64,000 bases of DNA from Saccharopolyspora hordei (GCF_013410345.1 NZ_JACCFJ010000001.1:2889001-2953000); one strand, 5' to 3'; shown: positions 1 through 8,797, numbered from the stretch's first letter. Notes: generated by a model from the sequence alone, not told the origin. Numbers and translations: made by a program.

Positions 1-522
1 GGTGGTGGTCTCCGCATCGCGCACGTGACGCTGCACGAACGGCTCGCCGATGCGGCGGAGCGGGTCTCCCCGAAGCTCGTCACGGAGGCAGGCCTGGCCC
101 TGCACCGCGCTCTTGCTGCGATGGGGATCGACGAACCCCGCATCGGCGTGTTCGGGATCAACCCGCACGCCGGTGAGAACGGCCTCTTCGGACGGGACGA
201 CCAGGAGGTGGTGGTGCCGGCCGTCGCGGCGCTGCGCGAGCGCGGCCTCGACGTGGACGGACCCACCGGCGCCGACGTCCTGCTCGGCGGCGACCGCGAC
301 CACGACGCCTACCTCGCGATGTACCACGACCAGGGGCACATCCCGGTCAAGACGCTGGCTGGGCGGAGGGCGGCGGCGGTCACCATCGGCGCCGGCGCAC
401 CGTTCTCCAGCGTCGGTCATGGGCCGGCTTTCGACATCGCCGGCCGCGGGATCGCCGACCCCAGCGCGGTGCTGGCCGCGCTGCGCTTGCTCGCCCCGAC
501 CCGGAAGGGGGTCCTCACATGA
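1..522 (+). CDS. PdxA-family dehydrogenase, probably TphB-type dihydrodiol dehydrogenase (5' end cut by window)
   Basis: The frame is open through the left edge, so about the first half of the protein is missing. The visible part opens GGLRIAHVT and holds the three metal-binding His blocks of the PdxA family: VTLHERL, INPHAGENG and AMYHDQG. The block GHGPAFDIAG follows near the C-terminus. PdxA proper oxidises 4-phosphohydroxy-threonine in vitamin B6 synthesis. The same family includes TphB, which oxidatively decarboxylates the cis-diol made from terephthalate to protocatechuate. The next gene overlaps by 4 bases (ATGA) and is a TphA1-like reductase, so the catabolic role is inferred from context. 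Family membership is firm; the substrate is not proven. Confidence 0.8.
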   Translation, partial: GGGLRIAHVTLHERLADAAERVSPKLVTEAGLALHRALAAMGIDEPRIGVFGINPHAGENGLFGRDDQEVVVPAVAALRERGLDVDGPTGADVLLGGDRDHDAYLAMYHDQGHIPVKTLAGRRAAAVTIGAGAPFSSVGHGPAFDIAGRGIADPSAVLAALRLLAPTRKGVLT

Positions 523-1535
523 CGTTCACGATCAGCGTCCGGGGCTCGGAGATCGCGTTCGACTGCGAGCCCGAGCAGAACGTGCTGGACGCTGCGGAGA
601 CTGCGGGCTGGGCGATCCCGTACTCGTGCCGGAAGGGAGTGTGCGACACCTGCGTCGGCGGCCTGAGCACGGGTGTCCTGGACGTCCCGGGCCAGGGCCG
701 TGTCTGCGGGCCTGCCGAGGTGCGCCTGTGCCGGGCCCGTCCGATGAGCGACGTGGAGATCGTGCCGCGTCGGGTCGAGCACCGCGCTCCGCCCGTCCGC
801 AAGCAGCTGACCAGCGTCGTCCACCGCATCAGGCGGCCCAACGACCGCGTCACGATCCTCGACCTGCGCTATCCGATCGGACGGCGCACCCCGTTCCGCG
901 CCGGTCAGTTCGTCAACATCGTCCTCCCCGACGGAGACACCCGGCCGTACTCGATGGCGAACCCGCCACAGCACAACGACGCTCTCCAACTGCACATCCG
1001 GACCGAGCCCGGCGGCCGGTTCTCCGACGGGATCCTGAGGGAACTCCAGTTCCACGACCCGGTCGAGATCGAAGCGCCGTTCGGCGACTTCGTCGTCGCT
1101 GATCCCGCAGACCCCGCCAGACCGGCGGGCGATCCGGTCATCCTGCTGGCCACCGGCACCGGTTTCGCGCCGATGCGGTCGATCGTCCTCGACCACATCG
1201 CCCGTCGGCTCGACCGCCCGGTCCACCTGTACTGGGGTGCGCGCACCATCGACGACCTCTACCTGATCGACACCGTCACCGCCTGGGCGAGGCGGTACCC
1301 GTGGTTCCGGTTCACCCCCGTGCTCTCCCGTCCGCACGCGGGCTGGGACGGCGCGACGGGGTGGGTGCAAGAGGCCGTCCTCGCGGACTACCCCGACCTG
1401 ACCGAGCACCACATCTACGCATGCGGCAGCGAAGCCATGACCGTCTCGGCCGCCGACGTCCTGGCGCGGGAACGAGACGTGGCGCCCGACCGGTTCCACG
1501 CCGACGCCTTCGTCTCCGCCGCAGGCGCGCACTAG
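519..1535 (+). CDS. Oxygenase reductase: N-terminal 2Fe-2S ferredoxin, FAD and NAD domains (TphA1-like)
   Basis: This 338-aa flavoprotein passes electrons from NAD(P)H to a ring-hydroxylating oxygenase. The N-terminus is a plant-type ferredoxin with cluster ligands C37, C42, C45 and C71 (CRKGVC, CVGG, RLC). An FAD-binding RPYSMAN motif follows near residue 142, then the nucleotide loop GTGFAPMRS near 213 and a C-terminal CGSEAM block. Size and domain order match TphA1/TpaC of terephthalate 1,2-dioxygenase. The ATG start overlaps the stop of the upstream PdxA-family gene, so the two are translationally coupled. The oxygenase subunits it would serve are probably just outside the window on the left; pairing with the downstream Rieske enzyme is less likely because that operon has its own ferredoxin and reductase. 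Confidence 0.85.
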   Translation: MTFTISVRGSEIAFDCEPEQNVLDAAETAGWAIPYSCRKGVCDTCVGGLSTGVLDVPGQGRVCGPAEVRLCRARPMSDVEIVPRRVEHRAPPVRKQLTSVVHRIRRPNDRVTILDLRYPIGRRTPFRAGQFVNIVLPDGDTRPYSMANPPQHNDALQLHIRTEPGGRFSDGILRELQFHDPVEIEAPFGDFVVADPADPARPAGDPVILLATGTGFAPMRSIVLDHIARRLDRPVHLYWGARTIDDLYLIDTVTAWARRYPWFRFTPVLSRPHAGWDGATGWVQEAVLADYPDLTEHHIYACGSEAMTVSAADVLARERDVAPDRFHADAFVSAAGAH

Positions 1536-1634
1536 TCCCCTCCGCAGAGCTCGCCGGGCCAGTGGCACTCCCTGGCCCGGCGAGCCCAGCGCACCCAGAA
1601 CCACGGGTCCAGGACCCGGAGTGGAGGTTCGGCC

Positions 1635-2987
1635 GTGTCTGACACCGAAACACCGTCGACGAGAGCACGCGGCGAGGGCCCGCTGCGCCTGCCCGGGTTC
1701 GTCGACGACCGGCGCCCCAACCGGTTCCAGCTCGACACAGTGCTGCTGTGCGGTCTGGTGATGTTCCTGGACGGGTTCGACACGCAGGCCATCAACTACA
1801 TGGCACCGGCCATCACCGAGGACTGGGGCCTGTCCAAGGCGGACCTGGGGCCCATCTTCTCGGCCGCGCTGGCGGGCTTGATGATCGGCTACCTGGTGCT
1901 GTCCCCGCTCGCGGACAGGTACGGCCACAAGCGGCTCGTCGTGGGCGGGGCGACGCTGTTCGCCCTGACCACGTTCGCGTCGGCGTGGGCGCGGGACCCG
2001 GGACAACTGCTGCTGCTGCGCTTCATCACCGGCATGGGCCTCGGCGCGGCGACGCCGAGCACCATCGCGCTCACCGCCGAGTACAGCCCGAAACGCGTCC
2101 GGGCCAGCTTCGTCCTGGCGATCTACTGCGGCTTCTCACTCGGGTTCGTGGTGGCCAACTACGTGGCCGACGCCCTCATCCCGGTGCACGGGTGGAGGTC
2201 GGTGTTCCTGGTCGGAGGGGTGGCACCGCTGCTGCTCGTCGTGGTGTTGCTACGGGCCCTGCCCGAGTCCATGTCGTACTTGCTCCGCCGTGGTGACACC
2301 GGTCGGGCCTACGCCCTGTGCCGCAAGATCGACCCCACGTTGCCGACGGGTAGCGCCCCGGAGATCGAGACCGAGGACGCCGCGCAGGGGAAGCGGGTGA
2401 CGTTGCGTGAGCTGGTCGTCGGCGGCAGGCTCGGGAGCACCGTTCTGCTGTGGACCGTGTTCGTGATCAACCTCGGGATGTTCTACGGACTGCAGAGCTG
2501 GATGCCCACCATCCTGAGCGAGCGGGGTCACTCCGCCGCCACGCTGGCGACGGCCTCGTCGATGACCACGATCGGCGGCATCGCCATCGCCTTCGTCATC
2601 GGCCCGGCGATGGACCGGTTGGGCACCTTCAGATCGCTGGGAACGCTGTACCTCGTCGGCTGCGCGTTCCTGGTGCTGATGAGCGTCGCGCTCGGTGCAC
2701 CGGTGTGGCTGCTGATGACCGCGACCTTCCTCATCGGCTGCGTGGTCAGCGGTGGGCAGAAGAGCGTCATCGCGCTCGCCGCCGTGTTCTACCCCGCTGA
2801 GGTCCGCTCCACCGGGGTCGGCTGGGCGCTCGGCATCGGGCGGGCCGGGGGCATCGCGGGCCCGCTCATCGTCGGTGGTGTCCTCTCGGCCGGCTGGAGC
2901 GCGGAGACGCTGTTCCTCGCCCTCGTCATCCCGTCGGCGATCTGCGGCCTCATCGTCCTGCACCTCGGCCGGCGCGCCGCTTCGTGA
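1635..2987 (+). CDS. MFS transporter, aromatic acid:H+ symporter (AAHS) family
   Basis: This 450-aa membrane protein has the AAHS signature in its first helices (FLDGFDTQAINYMAP) and the MFS loop motif LADRYGHKR after helix 2, with about 12 hydrophobic segments. Relatives are PcaK, BenK and TpaK, which bring protocatechuate, benzoate or terephthalate into the cell with protons. It follows the oxygenase reductase after 99 bases on the same strand, so terephthalate or a related acid is a reasonable guess. The GTG start at 1635 lies 8 bases downstream of a GGAG-like stretch. Confidence 0.85.
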   Translation: MSDTETPSTRARGEGPLRLPGFVDDRRPNRFQLDTVLLCGLVMFLDGFDTQAINYMAPAITEDWGLSKADLGPIFSAALAGLMIGYLVLSPLADRYGHKRLVVGGATLFALTTFASAWARDPGQLLLLRFITGMGLGAATPSTIALTAEYSPKRVRASFVLAIYCGFSLGFVVANYVADALIPVHGWRSVFLVGGVAPLLLVVVLLRALPESMSYLLRRGDTGRAYALCRKIDPTLPTGSAPEIETEDAAQGKRVTLRELVVGGRLGSTVLLWTVFVINLGMFYGLQSWMPTILSERGHSAATLATASSMTTIGGIAIAFVIGPAMDRLGTFRSLGTLYLVGCAFLVLMSVALGAPVWLLMTATFLIGCVVSGGQKSVIALAAVFYPAEVRSTGVGWALGIGRAGGIAGPLIVGGVLSAGWSAETLFLALVIPSAICGLIVLHLGRRAAS

Positions 2988-3339
2988 ACTCCCCGGTGCC
3001 CGTGGCGCTGATCACCGAGCCCTCGATGGCCGTCCCTCCGTGCGGGACGACCCACTAGGTCGGGAGACCCGCTGCCGCGCAGCGTTCCGAGGTTTCGTCC
3101 GCGGACCGGTCGGCTGAGGACCGTCCCGCGCGCCGGAGTCCCGTGCCCGTGCTCTCCACCGTTCAGCGGTCCGCGCGCATCGTGCGGTGGCAGCAGGTGG
3201 GGGTGCTCGCGGCCTGCTCAGCGCGGGCCCGCTGGCCCGCGCTGCTCGGAGGACGACCGCACCTTTCTCGAGGCGTTGCTGCGCTGCGCCCACGAGGAGG
3301 TGCTGCCCGATCACCTGCTCGATCCCGACGAGTCGGCGC
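2988..3339 (+). other. Intergenic region with a possible short gene fragment
   Basis: No complete gene is visible. One stretch, about 3249-3344 on the plus strand, reads as an acidic, gene-like peptide (EDDRTFLEALLRC, then EEVLPDHLLDPDES) with no start or matching upstream part. It may be the relic of a lost reading frame, or chance. I cannot name a family for it. Confidence 0.3.
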
Positions 3340-3403
3340 TTGACAAGACCTCTGCACTCTGTCTTAGATTCTGCATAAAGGATAAGAATTCTGCTTAACA
3401 GAG
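3340..3403 (+). promoter_or_regulatory. Promoter and candidate operator of the phthalate-type dioxygenase operon
   Basis: A TTGACA box (3340-3345) is followed 18 bases later by TTAGAT (3364-3369), a good -35/-10 pair. Overlapping and following it are two direct repeats, ATTCTGCATAA (3368-3378) and ATTCTGCTTAA (3388-3398), exactly 20 bases apart (two helical turns). An outer inverted pair CTCTGT (3357-3362) and ACAGAG (3398-3403) encloses them. The AT-rich stretch stands out in this GC-rich DNA. It directly precedes the alpha-subunit start and is a plausible IclR-family operator; the same elements recur before the carrier gene at 9052. Confidence 0.65.
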
Positions 3404-3404
3404 A

Positions 3405-4808
3405 GTGAGTGTTCGCGTGTCGGTGGTGGACCAGGACGTGTTCCGGGATGTGCGCAGGGGGATGGTCCCGGCGCACATCTACAACGACGAGGAGATCTTC
3501 CGGCTGGAGCGCGAGCGCTTGTTCAGCCGGGCGTGGCTGTTCGTCGCGCACGAGTCGGAGATCCCGTGGCCGGGCGACTACGTGGTGCGCAGGGTGCTGG
3601 ACGACTCGTTCATCATCGCGCGCGGCGAGGACGGCCAGGTGCGAGCGATGTTCAACATGTGTCTGCATAGAGGAATGCAGATCTGCCGGGCAGAGATGGG
3701 CAACGCGTCGCACTTCCGCTGCCCGTACCACGGGTGGTCGTACCGCAACGACGGCCGGATCGTCGGCTTGCCGTTCCACAAGGAAGCCTACGGCGGTGAA
3801 GCGGGGTTCCGGCGCAAGGGTCAGACGCTGCTACCCGCTCCCTCGCTCGACTCCTACAACGGGTTGATCTTCATCAGCATGGACCCGGACGCGCCACCGC
3901 TGCGGGAGTACCTCGGCGACTTCGCCTTCTACCTCGACTACTACACCAAGCAGTCCGCCTCGGGGATCGAACTGCGGGGCCCGCAGCGCTGGCGGATCAA
4001 GGCGAACTGGAAGATCGGTGCCGAGAACTTCGCCGGGGACATGTACCACACCCCGCAGACCCACACCTCGGTGGTGGAGATCGGGCTGTTCCGTGAGCCG
4101 AAGGCGGAGAAGCGCAAGGACGGCAACACGTACTGGGCGGGCAACGGCGGTGGCACCACCTACAAACTCCCACCTGGCCCGTTGGAGGAGCGGCTGCGCT
4201 ACGTCGGGTACCCCGACGTGATGATCGAGAAGATGAAGCAGCAGTGGTCCGCGGACCAGCTGGACGTCATCGGTCGCGACGGGTTCATGATCTCGGCGGC
4301 ATCGCTGTTCCCCAACATGAGCCTGGTGCACAACTGGCCCAAGGTCGAAGACACCGACGACGTCCTGCCGTTCATCTCGCTGCGCACCTGGCAACCGGTC
4401 GGCCCCGACGAGACCGAGGTGCTGTCGTGGTTCGCGGTCGACGCCGAGGCGCCCGAAGAGTTCAAGAAGCTGTCCTACAAGGCGTACCTCATGTGCTTCG
4501 GCAGCACCGGCATGTTCGAGCAGGACGACGTGGAGAACTGGGTCTCCCTGACCAACACGGCGGCGGGGACCATGGCACGCCGCCTGCTGCTCAACAGCCG
4601 GATGGGACTGCTCGAGGACGGCACCGAGGTCGTCGCTCCGCTGACCCGGGAAGAGTTCGCGGGGCCGGGGGAAGCGCACGTCGGCTACGGCGAGTACAAC
4701 CAGCGCCACCTGCTCGCCCGGTGGGCCGACTACCTCGAGCGGCCTGTCGACGAGGTCGGGCACGTCGAGGTCTCTGGTGTCGGGGACGATGGGGAGGTCT
4801 GCGCATGA
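3405..4808 (+). CDS. phtAa: Rieske ring-hydroxylating dioxygenase alpha subunit, probably phthalate 3,4-dioxygenase
   Basis: This is the 467-aa catalytic subunit that adds both atoms of O2 to an aromatic ring to form a cis-dihydrodiol. The Rieske cluster ligands are C86, H88, C106 and H109 (CLHRG, CPYHGW). The mononuclear iron site is D212, H215 and H220 in GDMYHTPQTH, with D212 bridging to the neighbouring subunit. The GTG at 3405 is used as start, with further in-frame GTGs at 3411 and 3417. It heads a tightly coupled operon. The order alpha-beta-SDR-3Fe4S ferredoxin-reductase-aldolase is that of phtA1A2BA3A4C/padAaAbBAcAdC. The Rieske family is certain; phthalate as substrate is inferred from gene order. 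Confidence 0.8.
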   Translation: MSVRVSVVDQDVFRDVRRGMVPAHIYNDEEIFRLERERLFSRAWLFVAHESEIPWPGDYVVRRVLDDSFIIARGEDGQVRAMFNMCLHRGMQICRAEMGNASHFRCPYHGWSYRNDGRIVGLPFHKEAYGGEAGFRRKGQTLLPAPSLDSYNGLIFISMDPDAPPLREYLGDFAFYLDYYTKQSASGIELRGPQRWRIKANWKIGAENFAGDMYHTPQTHTSVVEIGLFREPKAEKRKDGNTYWAGNGGGTTYKLPPGPLEERLRYVGYPDVMIEKMKQQWSADQLDVIGRDGFMISAASLFPNMSLVHNWPKVEDTDDVLPFISLRTWQPVGPDETEVLSWFAVDAEAPEEFKKLSYKAYLMCFGSTGMFEQDDVENWVSLTNTAAGTMARRLLLNSRMGLLEDGTEVVAPLTREEFAGPGEAHVGYGEYNQRHLLARWADYLERPVDEVGHVEVSGVGDDGEVCA

Positions 4809-5452
4809 GCGTCGAGACGACCGCACCGAAGGCGGCGCACGAGGAGGCGGGGGCCAAGCCCACGGGCAACGGCGGACCCTACTCCGCTGCGTCGAGTCTC
4901 GGTGGACACGCTCCGACCACCCAGCGCATCGGCCGCAGCCTGCCGTTCTCCGACCCGCGGCACCTGGACGCACACCAGTGGCTGGTCGACGAGGCCTACG
5001 TGCTCGACGCGCAGAACTACGAGGAGTGGCTCGACCTGCTCACCGAGGACATCCACTACATCATGCCGGTGCGCGTCACCACCGCGCTGACGGCGGGCTT
5101 CGACTCCGCGCCCGGCATGGCCCACTTCGACGAGAACAAGTACTCGCTGCGCCGGAGGGTGGAGCGGTTCGCCACCGAGCACGCCTGGACCGAAGACCCG
5201 CCTTCCCGGCTGCGCCACTACGTCACCAACGTACGGACCTTCGCCACCGACAACCCGGACGAACTGGTGGTGGACTCTGCCGTGCTCCTCTACCGCAGTC
5301 GTGGGGACGTGCGCGCGGCCGCGGTGATCTCTGCCGGGCGCGAGGACGTGTTGCGCCGTGCGGAGAACGACTCGGGCTGGCAGCTCGCGCGTCGCACGAT
5401 CCTCGTCGACGACTCCGTGCTGCGGACCCAGAACCTGGCGGTGTTCCTGTGA
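4805..5452 (+). CDS. phtAb: Ring-hydroxylating dioxygenase beta (small) subunit
   Basis: This 215-aa protein has the NTF2-like beta-subunit fold of Rieske dioxygenases. Recognisable parts are DAQNYEEWLDLLTEDIHYIMPVR near residue 65, RLRHYVTNVR near 140 and the C-terminal RTILVDDSVLRTQNLAVFL. An unusually long, flexible N-terminal tail of about 50 residues precedes the fold. The subunit is structural and completes an alpha3beta3 hexamer. Its ATG overlaps the alpha-subunit stop (ATGA), so the pair is made in equal amounts. The start at 4805 is chosen because of this overlap. Confidence 0.82.
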   Translation: MSVETTAPKAAHEEAGAKPTGNGGPYSAASSLGGHAPTTQRIGRSLPFSDPRHLDAHQWLVDEAYVLDAQNYEEWLDLLTEDIHYIMPVRVTTALTAGFDSAPGMAHFDENKYSLRRRVERFATEHAWTEDPPSRLRHYVTNVRTFATDNPDELVVDSAVLLYRSRGDVRAAAVISAGREDVLRRAENDSGWQLARRTILVDDSVLRTQNLAVFL

Positions 5453-5769
5453 GGCCGGAGCTGCGCTGGGAAGGTGAAACCGAGCAAGCGGAGGCCGCCG
5501 CACGGGCGGCTGAGGAGCTGCGGGAGCTGCAGAGCCGGCGGACCGGTGAACCGATCGTGATCGGCAACGAGTTCTCCGAGATCCGGGTGTGTCGCGTGGA
5601 GACCCGCAACGGTTCCCGGCTGCTGGTCGAATCGCCCAAGTCCGGTCAGTGGGTCGCGCTGTGCCCGCTCGAGCTGGAGGCGCTGACCTGGCAGAACACC
5701 GACACGTTCGCCGCGATGATCGGCCACCCCTTCGGGCCGCTGATCGGAGCGGGAGGTGAGGGGCGGTGA
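5449..5769 (+). CDS. Unknown 106-aa protein inside the dioxygenase operon
   Basis: A GTG start overlaps the beta-subunit stop by four bases and the TGA overlaps the start of the next gene by four bases, so the gene is translationally coupled on both sides. The N-terminal third is a charged, Ala/Glu-rich helix (TEQAEAAARAAEELRELQ). The rest looks like a small beta-rich domain (IRVCRVETRNGSRLLVESP) ending LEALTWQNTDTFAAMIG. It has no signal peptide, membrane segment or cluster-binding Cys pattern. I do not recognise the family. Its position between oxygenase and dehydrogenase suggests a role in this pathway, such as an assembly or accessory factor, but that is inference. Confidence 0.7.
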   Translation: MRPELRWEGETEQAEAAARAAEELRELQSRRTGEPIVIGNEFSEIRVCRVETRNGSRLLVESPKSGQWVALCPLELEALTWQNTDTFAAMIGHPFGPLIGAGGEGR

Positions 5770-6551
5770 GCGCCTGGTTGGACGGGCGGCGCGCGTTGGT
5801 CGTCGGAGCCGGTTCCGGGATCGGGCGAGCGGTGGTCGACGTGTTCCGCTCCGAGGGCGCATCCGTGGCGGTCCTCGAGCGGGACGCGGACAAGTGCGCG
5901 AAGCTGGCGGCCGAGATCCCCGAGCTGCCCGTCGTCAACGGAGACGCCACGATCGGCGAGGCCAACGAGCGGGCGGTCGCCACCGCGGTCGAGGCCTTCG
6001 GCGGGATCGACGTCCTGGTCAACTGCGTCGGCGTCTTCGACTTCTACCGCGGTGTCGGGGAGCTCGAGGCGGCGGAGATCGACGGTGCGTTCGACGAGAT
6101 CTTCCGCACCAACGTCAAGAGCCACTTGCACTCGGTGAAAGCGGCCTTGCCCGAGCTGGAGAAGAGCCGCGGGGCGGTCATCCTCACGGAGTCGACCTCG
6201 GCGTACTACCCGGGTCGAGGTGGGGTGCTCTACGTGGCGACGAAGTTCGCCGTTCGCGGTCTGGTGACCGCGTTGGCGCACGAGCTCGCGCCGGCGGTCC
6301 GGGTCAACGGTGTGGCTCCTGGAGGAACGCTGAACACGGACCTGCGCGGGTTGGACTGTCTCGGCCTCGGCGACAAGCGGCTCAACGACGCGCCGGGGCG
6401 AGCGCAGGAGCTCGCCGCGCGCGTCCCGCTCGGAGTCGCGCTGTCAGGGGCCGACCACGCCTGGAGCTACGTGTTCCTCGCCTCGGAGCGTGCGCGCGGC
6501 ATCACCGGCGGAGTGGTGCACCCGGACGGAGGCATCGGAGTCAAGGGATGA
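5766..6551 (+). CDS. phtB: SDR cis-dihydrodiol dehydrogenase
   Basis: This 261-aa short-chain dehydrogenase should re-aromatise the cis-dihydrodiol made by the dioxygenase, giving 3,4-dihydroxyphthalate and NADH. It has the N-terminal nucleotide loop GAGSGIGRA (residues 14-22), the NCVGVFDF block and a catalytic Ser...YVATK arrangement. The segment GGTLNTDLRG is typical of the BphB group of dihydrodiol dehydrogenases. It overlaps the previous stop (GTGA) and is followed by the ferredoxin gene after 21 bases. Confidence 0.82.
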   Translation: MSAWLDGRRALVVGAGSGIGRAVVDVFRSEGASVAVLERDADKCAKLAAEIPELPVVNGDATIGEANERAVATAVEAFGGIDVLVNCVGVFDFYRGVGELEAAEIDGAFDEIFRTNVKSHLHSVKAALPELEKSRGAVILTESTSAYYPGRGGVLYVATKFAVRGLVTALAHELAPAVRVNGVAPGGTLNTDLRGLDCLGLGDKRLNDAPGRAQELAARVPLGVALSGADHAWSYVFLASERARGITGGVVHPDGGIGVKG

Positions 6552-6572
6552 GCTCGCTCGGAGGAGTTGGAC

Positions 6573-6770
6573 ATGGCTGTCGTGAAAGCGGACCTCGGTG
6601 CCTGCCAGGGCTACGCGAACTGCATCATGGGCGCCGACGACGTGTTCGACATCGATGACGACGGTGTGGTCGTCGTGTTGCGGACCGAGGTCGAGGAGTC
6701 CGAGCGCGCGCGGGTGGAAGCCGCCGCGCGCAGCTGCCCGGTCAGTGCTCTCGCGGTCGAGGACCGGTGA
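6573..6770 (+). CDS. phtAc: Small ferredoxin, 3Fe-4S type, electron donor to the dioxygenase
   Basis: This 65-aa acidic protein has C11 and C17 (ACQGYANC) and a third Cys in RSCPVSAL. The position normally taken by a fourth ligand is Tyr14, as in 3Fe-4S ferredoxins of actinomycete P450s. Gram-positive phthalate dioxygenases are known for using this cluster type instead of a Rieske ferredoxin, which supports the pathway assignment. The ATG at 6573 is preferred over a TTG at 6567 because GGAGGAG (6560-6566) sits six bases before it. The stop overlaps the reductase start. Confidence 0.82.
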   Translation: MAVVKADLGACQGYANCIMGADDVFDIDDDGVVVVLRTEVEESERARVEAAARSCPVSALAVEDR

Positions 6771-8014
6771 TGGCTCGCACGGTGATCGTGGGTGCCTCGG
6801 TCGGCGGGGTGCGCACGGCGCAGGCGTTGCGCGCAGAAGGCTACCGGGGCGAGATCGTCCTGGTGGGCGAGGAGGAGGTCGCGCCCTACGACAAGCCGCC
6901 CTTGTCCAAGGCGCTGCTCGCCGGCACCGCGACCGCGAAGTCGATCGGCATGCTCCCCGAGCGGGCCGCGATCGATGCCGGGATCCGGTGTCAACGGGGC
7001 CGTGCCGCTACCGCGGTGTCCTTGCGGGAGCGGCGAGTGCAGCTCGCCGACGGCACCGCGATCGAGTTCGACGACCTCGTGGTCGCGACCGGGGCTCGCG
7101 CCCGCACGTCGCCGTGGGGCAACCCGCCTGGGGTGCACGTGCTCCGAACCCTGGCCGACGCCGAAGAGCTCGGGGCCGCGTTGCGGCAGGGCGGCCCGCT
7201 CGTGGTGATCGGTGCGGGGTTCATCGGTGCTGAGGTCGCGTCCACGGCGGTGGGCCTGGGAGTCCGTGAGGTCACGATGGTCGACCCGGTCGAGGTGCCG
7301 CTGTCCCGGGTGCTCAGTCCGGGAGTGGCGAGCCAGGTCGCGGCGTTGCACGAACGACACGGGGTCACGACCCGTTTCGGAGTGGGCGTGACCGACGTCG
7401 TTCCCCGCTCGGGCGGTCTCGAGGTCCGACTCGCCGACGGGTCCACGCTCCAGGCCGCGACCGTCGTGGTCGGCATCGGTGCCGTGCCGAACGACGACTG
7501 GTTGGACGGCAGCGGCATCACCACCGACGACGGTGTCGTGTGTGACCAGTTCTCCCGCTCGGTCGACGATCCGCACGTGTGGGCCGTCGGTGACGTGGCC
7601 CGGTGGTGGCATGTGCGTCAGCAGCGGTCCGTTCGCGTCGAGCACTGGACGAACGCCGTCCAGCAGGCCGAATGCGTGGCGCACAACATCGTCCACCCCG
7701 CGGACCTGCGCAGCCACGCGCCGGTGGAGTACGTGTGGAGCGACCAGTACGACTGGAAGCTCCACGTGGTCGGGTGCACCGACGGCGACCAGCAGCACGT
7801 GCTCGTCGGCGGTGGTGCCCCGGAGCGGTCGTTCGCCGTGCTCTACGCCGCTGCCGACGGTTCGTTCACCGGAGCCGTGATCGTGAACTGGCCCAAGGCG
7901 CTCGTGACCTGTCGTCGGTCCCTGGCTCTGGGCAGGGTCCCGCTCGCCCAGGTGCGTGCCGACGTCGAGGCCCTGCAGCCGAAGTCCCACGGAGTGCGAG
8001 GAGCAGCTCGATGA
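6770..8014 (+). CDS. phtAd: FAD-dependent ferredoxin reductase
   Basis: This 414-aa flavoprotein moves electrons from NADH to the small ferredoxin. It has an N-terminal FAD loop (VIVGASVGGVRTAQAL), the PYDKPPLSK block, a central NAD loop (VVIGAGFIGAEVA) and the C-terminal FAD motif VWAVGDVARW. It belongs to the BphA4/ThcD group. The ATG at 6770 overlaps the ferredoxin stop (TGATG); a GTG lies one codon earlier at 6767. The 3' end overlaps the aldolase-like gene by four bases. Confidence 0.85.
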   Translation: MARTVIVGASVGGVRTAQALRAEGYRGEIVLVGEEEVAPYDKPPLSKALLAGTATAKSIGMLPERAAIDAGIRCQRGRAATAVSLRERRVQLADGTAIEFDDLVVATGARARTSPWGNPPGVHVLRTLADAEELGAALRQGGPLVVIGAGFIGAEVASTAVGLGVREVTMVDPVEVPLSRVLSPGVASQVAALHERHGVTTRFGVGVTDVVPRSGGLEVRLADGSTLQAATVVVGIGAVPNDDWLDGSGITTDDGVVCDQFSRSVDDPHVWAVGDVARWWHVRQQRSVRVEHWTNAVQQAECVAHNIVHPADLRSHAPVEYVWSDQYDWKLHVVGCTDGDQQHVLVGGGAPERSFAVLYAAADGSFTGAVIVNWPKALVTCRRSLALGRVPLAQVRADVEALQPKSHGVRGAAR

Positions 8015-8760
8015 CAGCCTCCAGAGAACTCGATCCGCTGCGTGCGCGGATCGCAGAAGCGTGCAGGGTCCTCGCGGCCAGAGGTCTCGCAGACGGGATC
8101 CTCGGGCACATCAGCCTGCGGGTCGATGAGCGGCGACTGCTGGTGCGGTGCCGCGGACCCGAGGAACGCGGCCTCGGCTGGACCACTCCCGACGACATCA
8201 GGCTGGTCGATCTCGACGGTGCGGAAGGGGTCCCCGGGGAGCTCGACCGTCACGCGGTGCCCAATGAACTCCCGCTGCACACGGGAGTGCTGCGGAGCCG
8301 GCCGGACGTGTCGGCCGTGGTGCACGCGCACCCGCCGAACGTCGTGGCAGCGGACTTGGCAGGTCTGGCGATCCGGCCGATCGTCGGATCGTTCGACATC
8401 CCGGGGACCCGCCTCGCAGCGGGCGGCGTTCCCGTCTACCCGCGCGGAGTGCTGATCCGCAACCGGAGGTTGGCCCAAGAGATGGTCGGTGCCATGCGGG
8501 ACCGGCCGGTGGTCGTCCTCCGCGGGCACGGGTTGACCAGCGCGGCCGCTTCGGTGGAAGAGGCGGTGCTGCAAGCCATCAGCGTCGACGGGCTGGCCGG
8601 GATGTCACTGCGCGTCGTCAGCGCAGGCGGCAGCCTCGTCGACCTGCCGCCCGAGGACATGCGGGAACTCCCCGACCTCGGAGCGGGTTTCAACACCGAA
8701 ACCGCGTGGCGTCACGAGGTCACCAGGCTTCGCGGCGTCGTCGCACCAGAACAGGGGTGA
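8011..8760 (+). CDS. phtC: Class II aldolase/adducin-family protein, probable 3,4-dihydroxyphthalate decarboxylase
   Basis: This 249-aa protein has the zinc-dependent class II aldolase fold. It shows GILGHISLR near residue 29, ELPLHTGVLRSRPDVSAVVHAHPP with the HAH metal ligands near 105, and VVLRGHGLTSAA with a further His near 170. In Gram-positive phthalate clusters the PhtC/PadC enzyme of this family removes one carboxyl group to give protocatechuate. The position as last gene of the coupled operon fits. A sugar aldolase role would fit the fold but not the context. Confidence 0.75.
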   Translation: MTASRELDPLRARIAEACRVLAARGLADGILGHISLRVDERRLLVRCRGPEERGLGWTTPDDIRLVDLDGAEGVPGELDRHAVPNELPLHTGVLRSRPDVSAVVHAHPPNVVAADLAGLAIRPIVGSFDIPGTRLAAGGVPVYPRGVLIRNRRLAQEMVGAMRDRPVVVLRGHGLTSAAASVEEAVLQAISVDGLAGMSLRVVSAGGSLVDLPPEDMRELPDLGAGFNTETAWRHEVTRLRGVVAPEQG

Positions 8761-8797
8761 TCGAGCGGCCGATCGGCCGCGCACCCGTTTTTCGGGC

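Noticed and set aside
1..522. First gene as a vitamin B6 enzyme
   Set aside because: Family match is the same, but it is translationally coupled to an oxygenase reductase and followed by an aromatic-acid symporter, which favours the TphB role.
417..2006. 529-codon minus-strand frame over the reductase and transporter genes
   Set aside because: Opposite to two genes with clear domains; Arg/Asp/Val-rich with no motif. A GC-content shadow.
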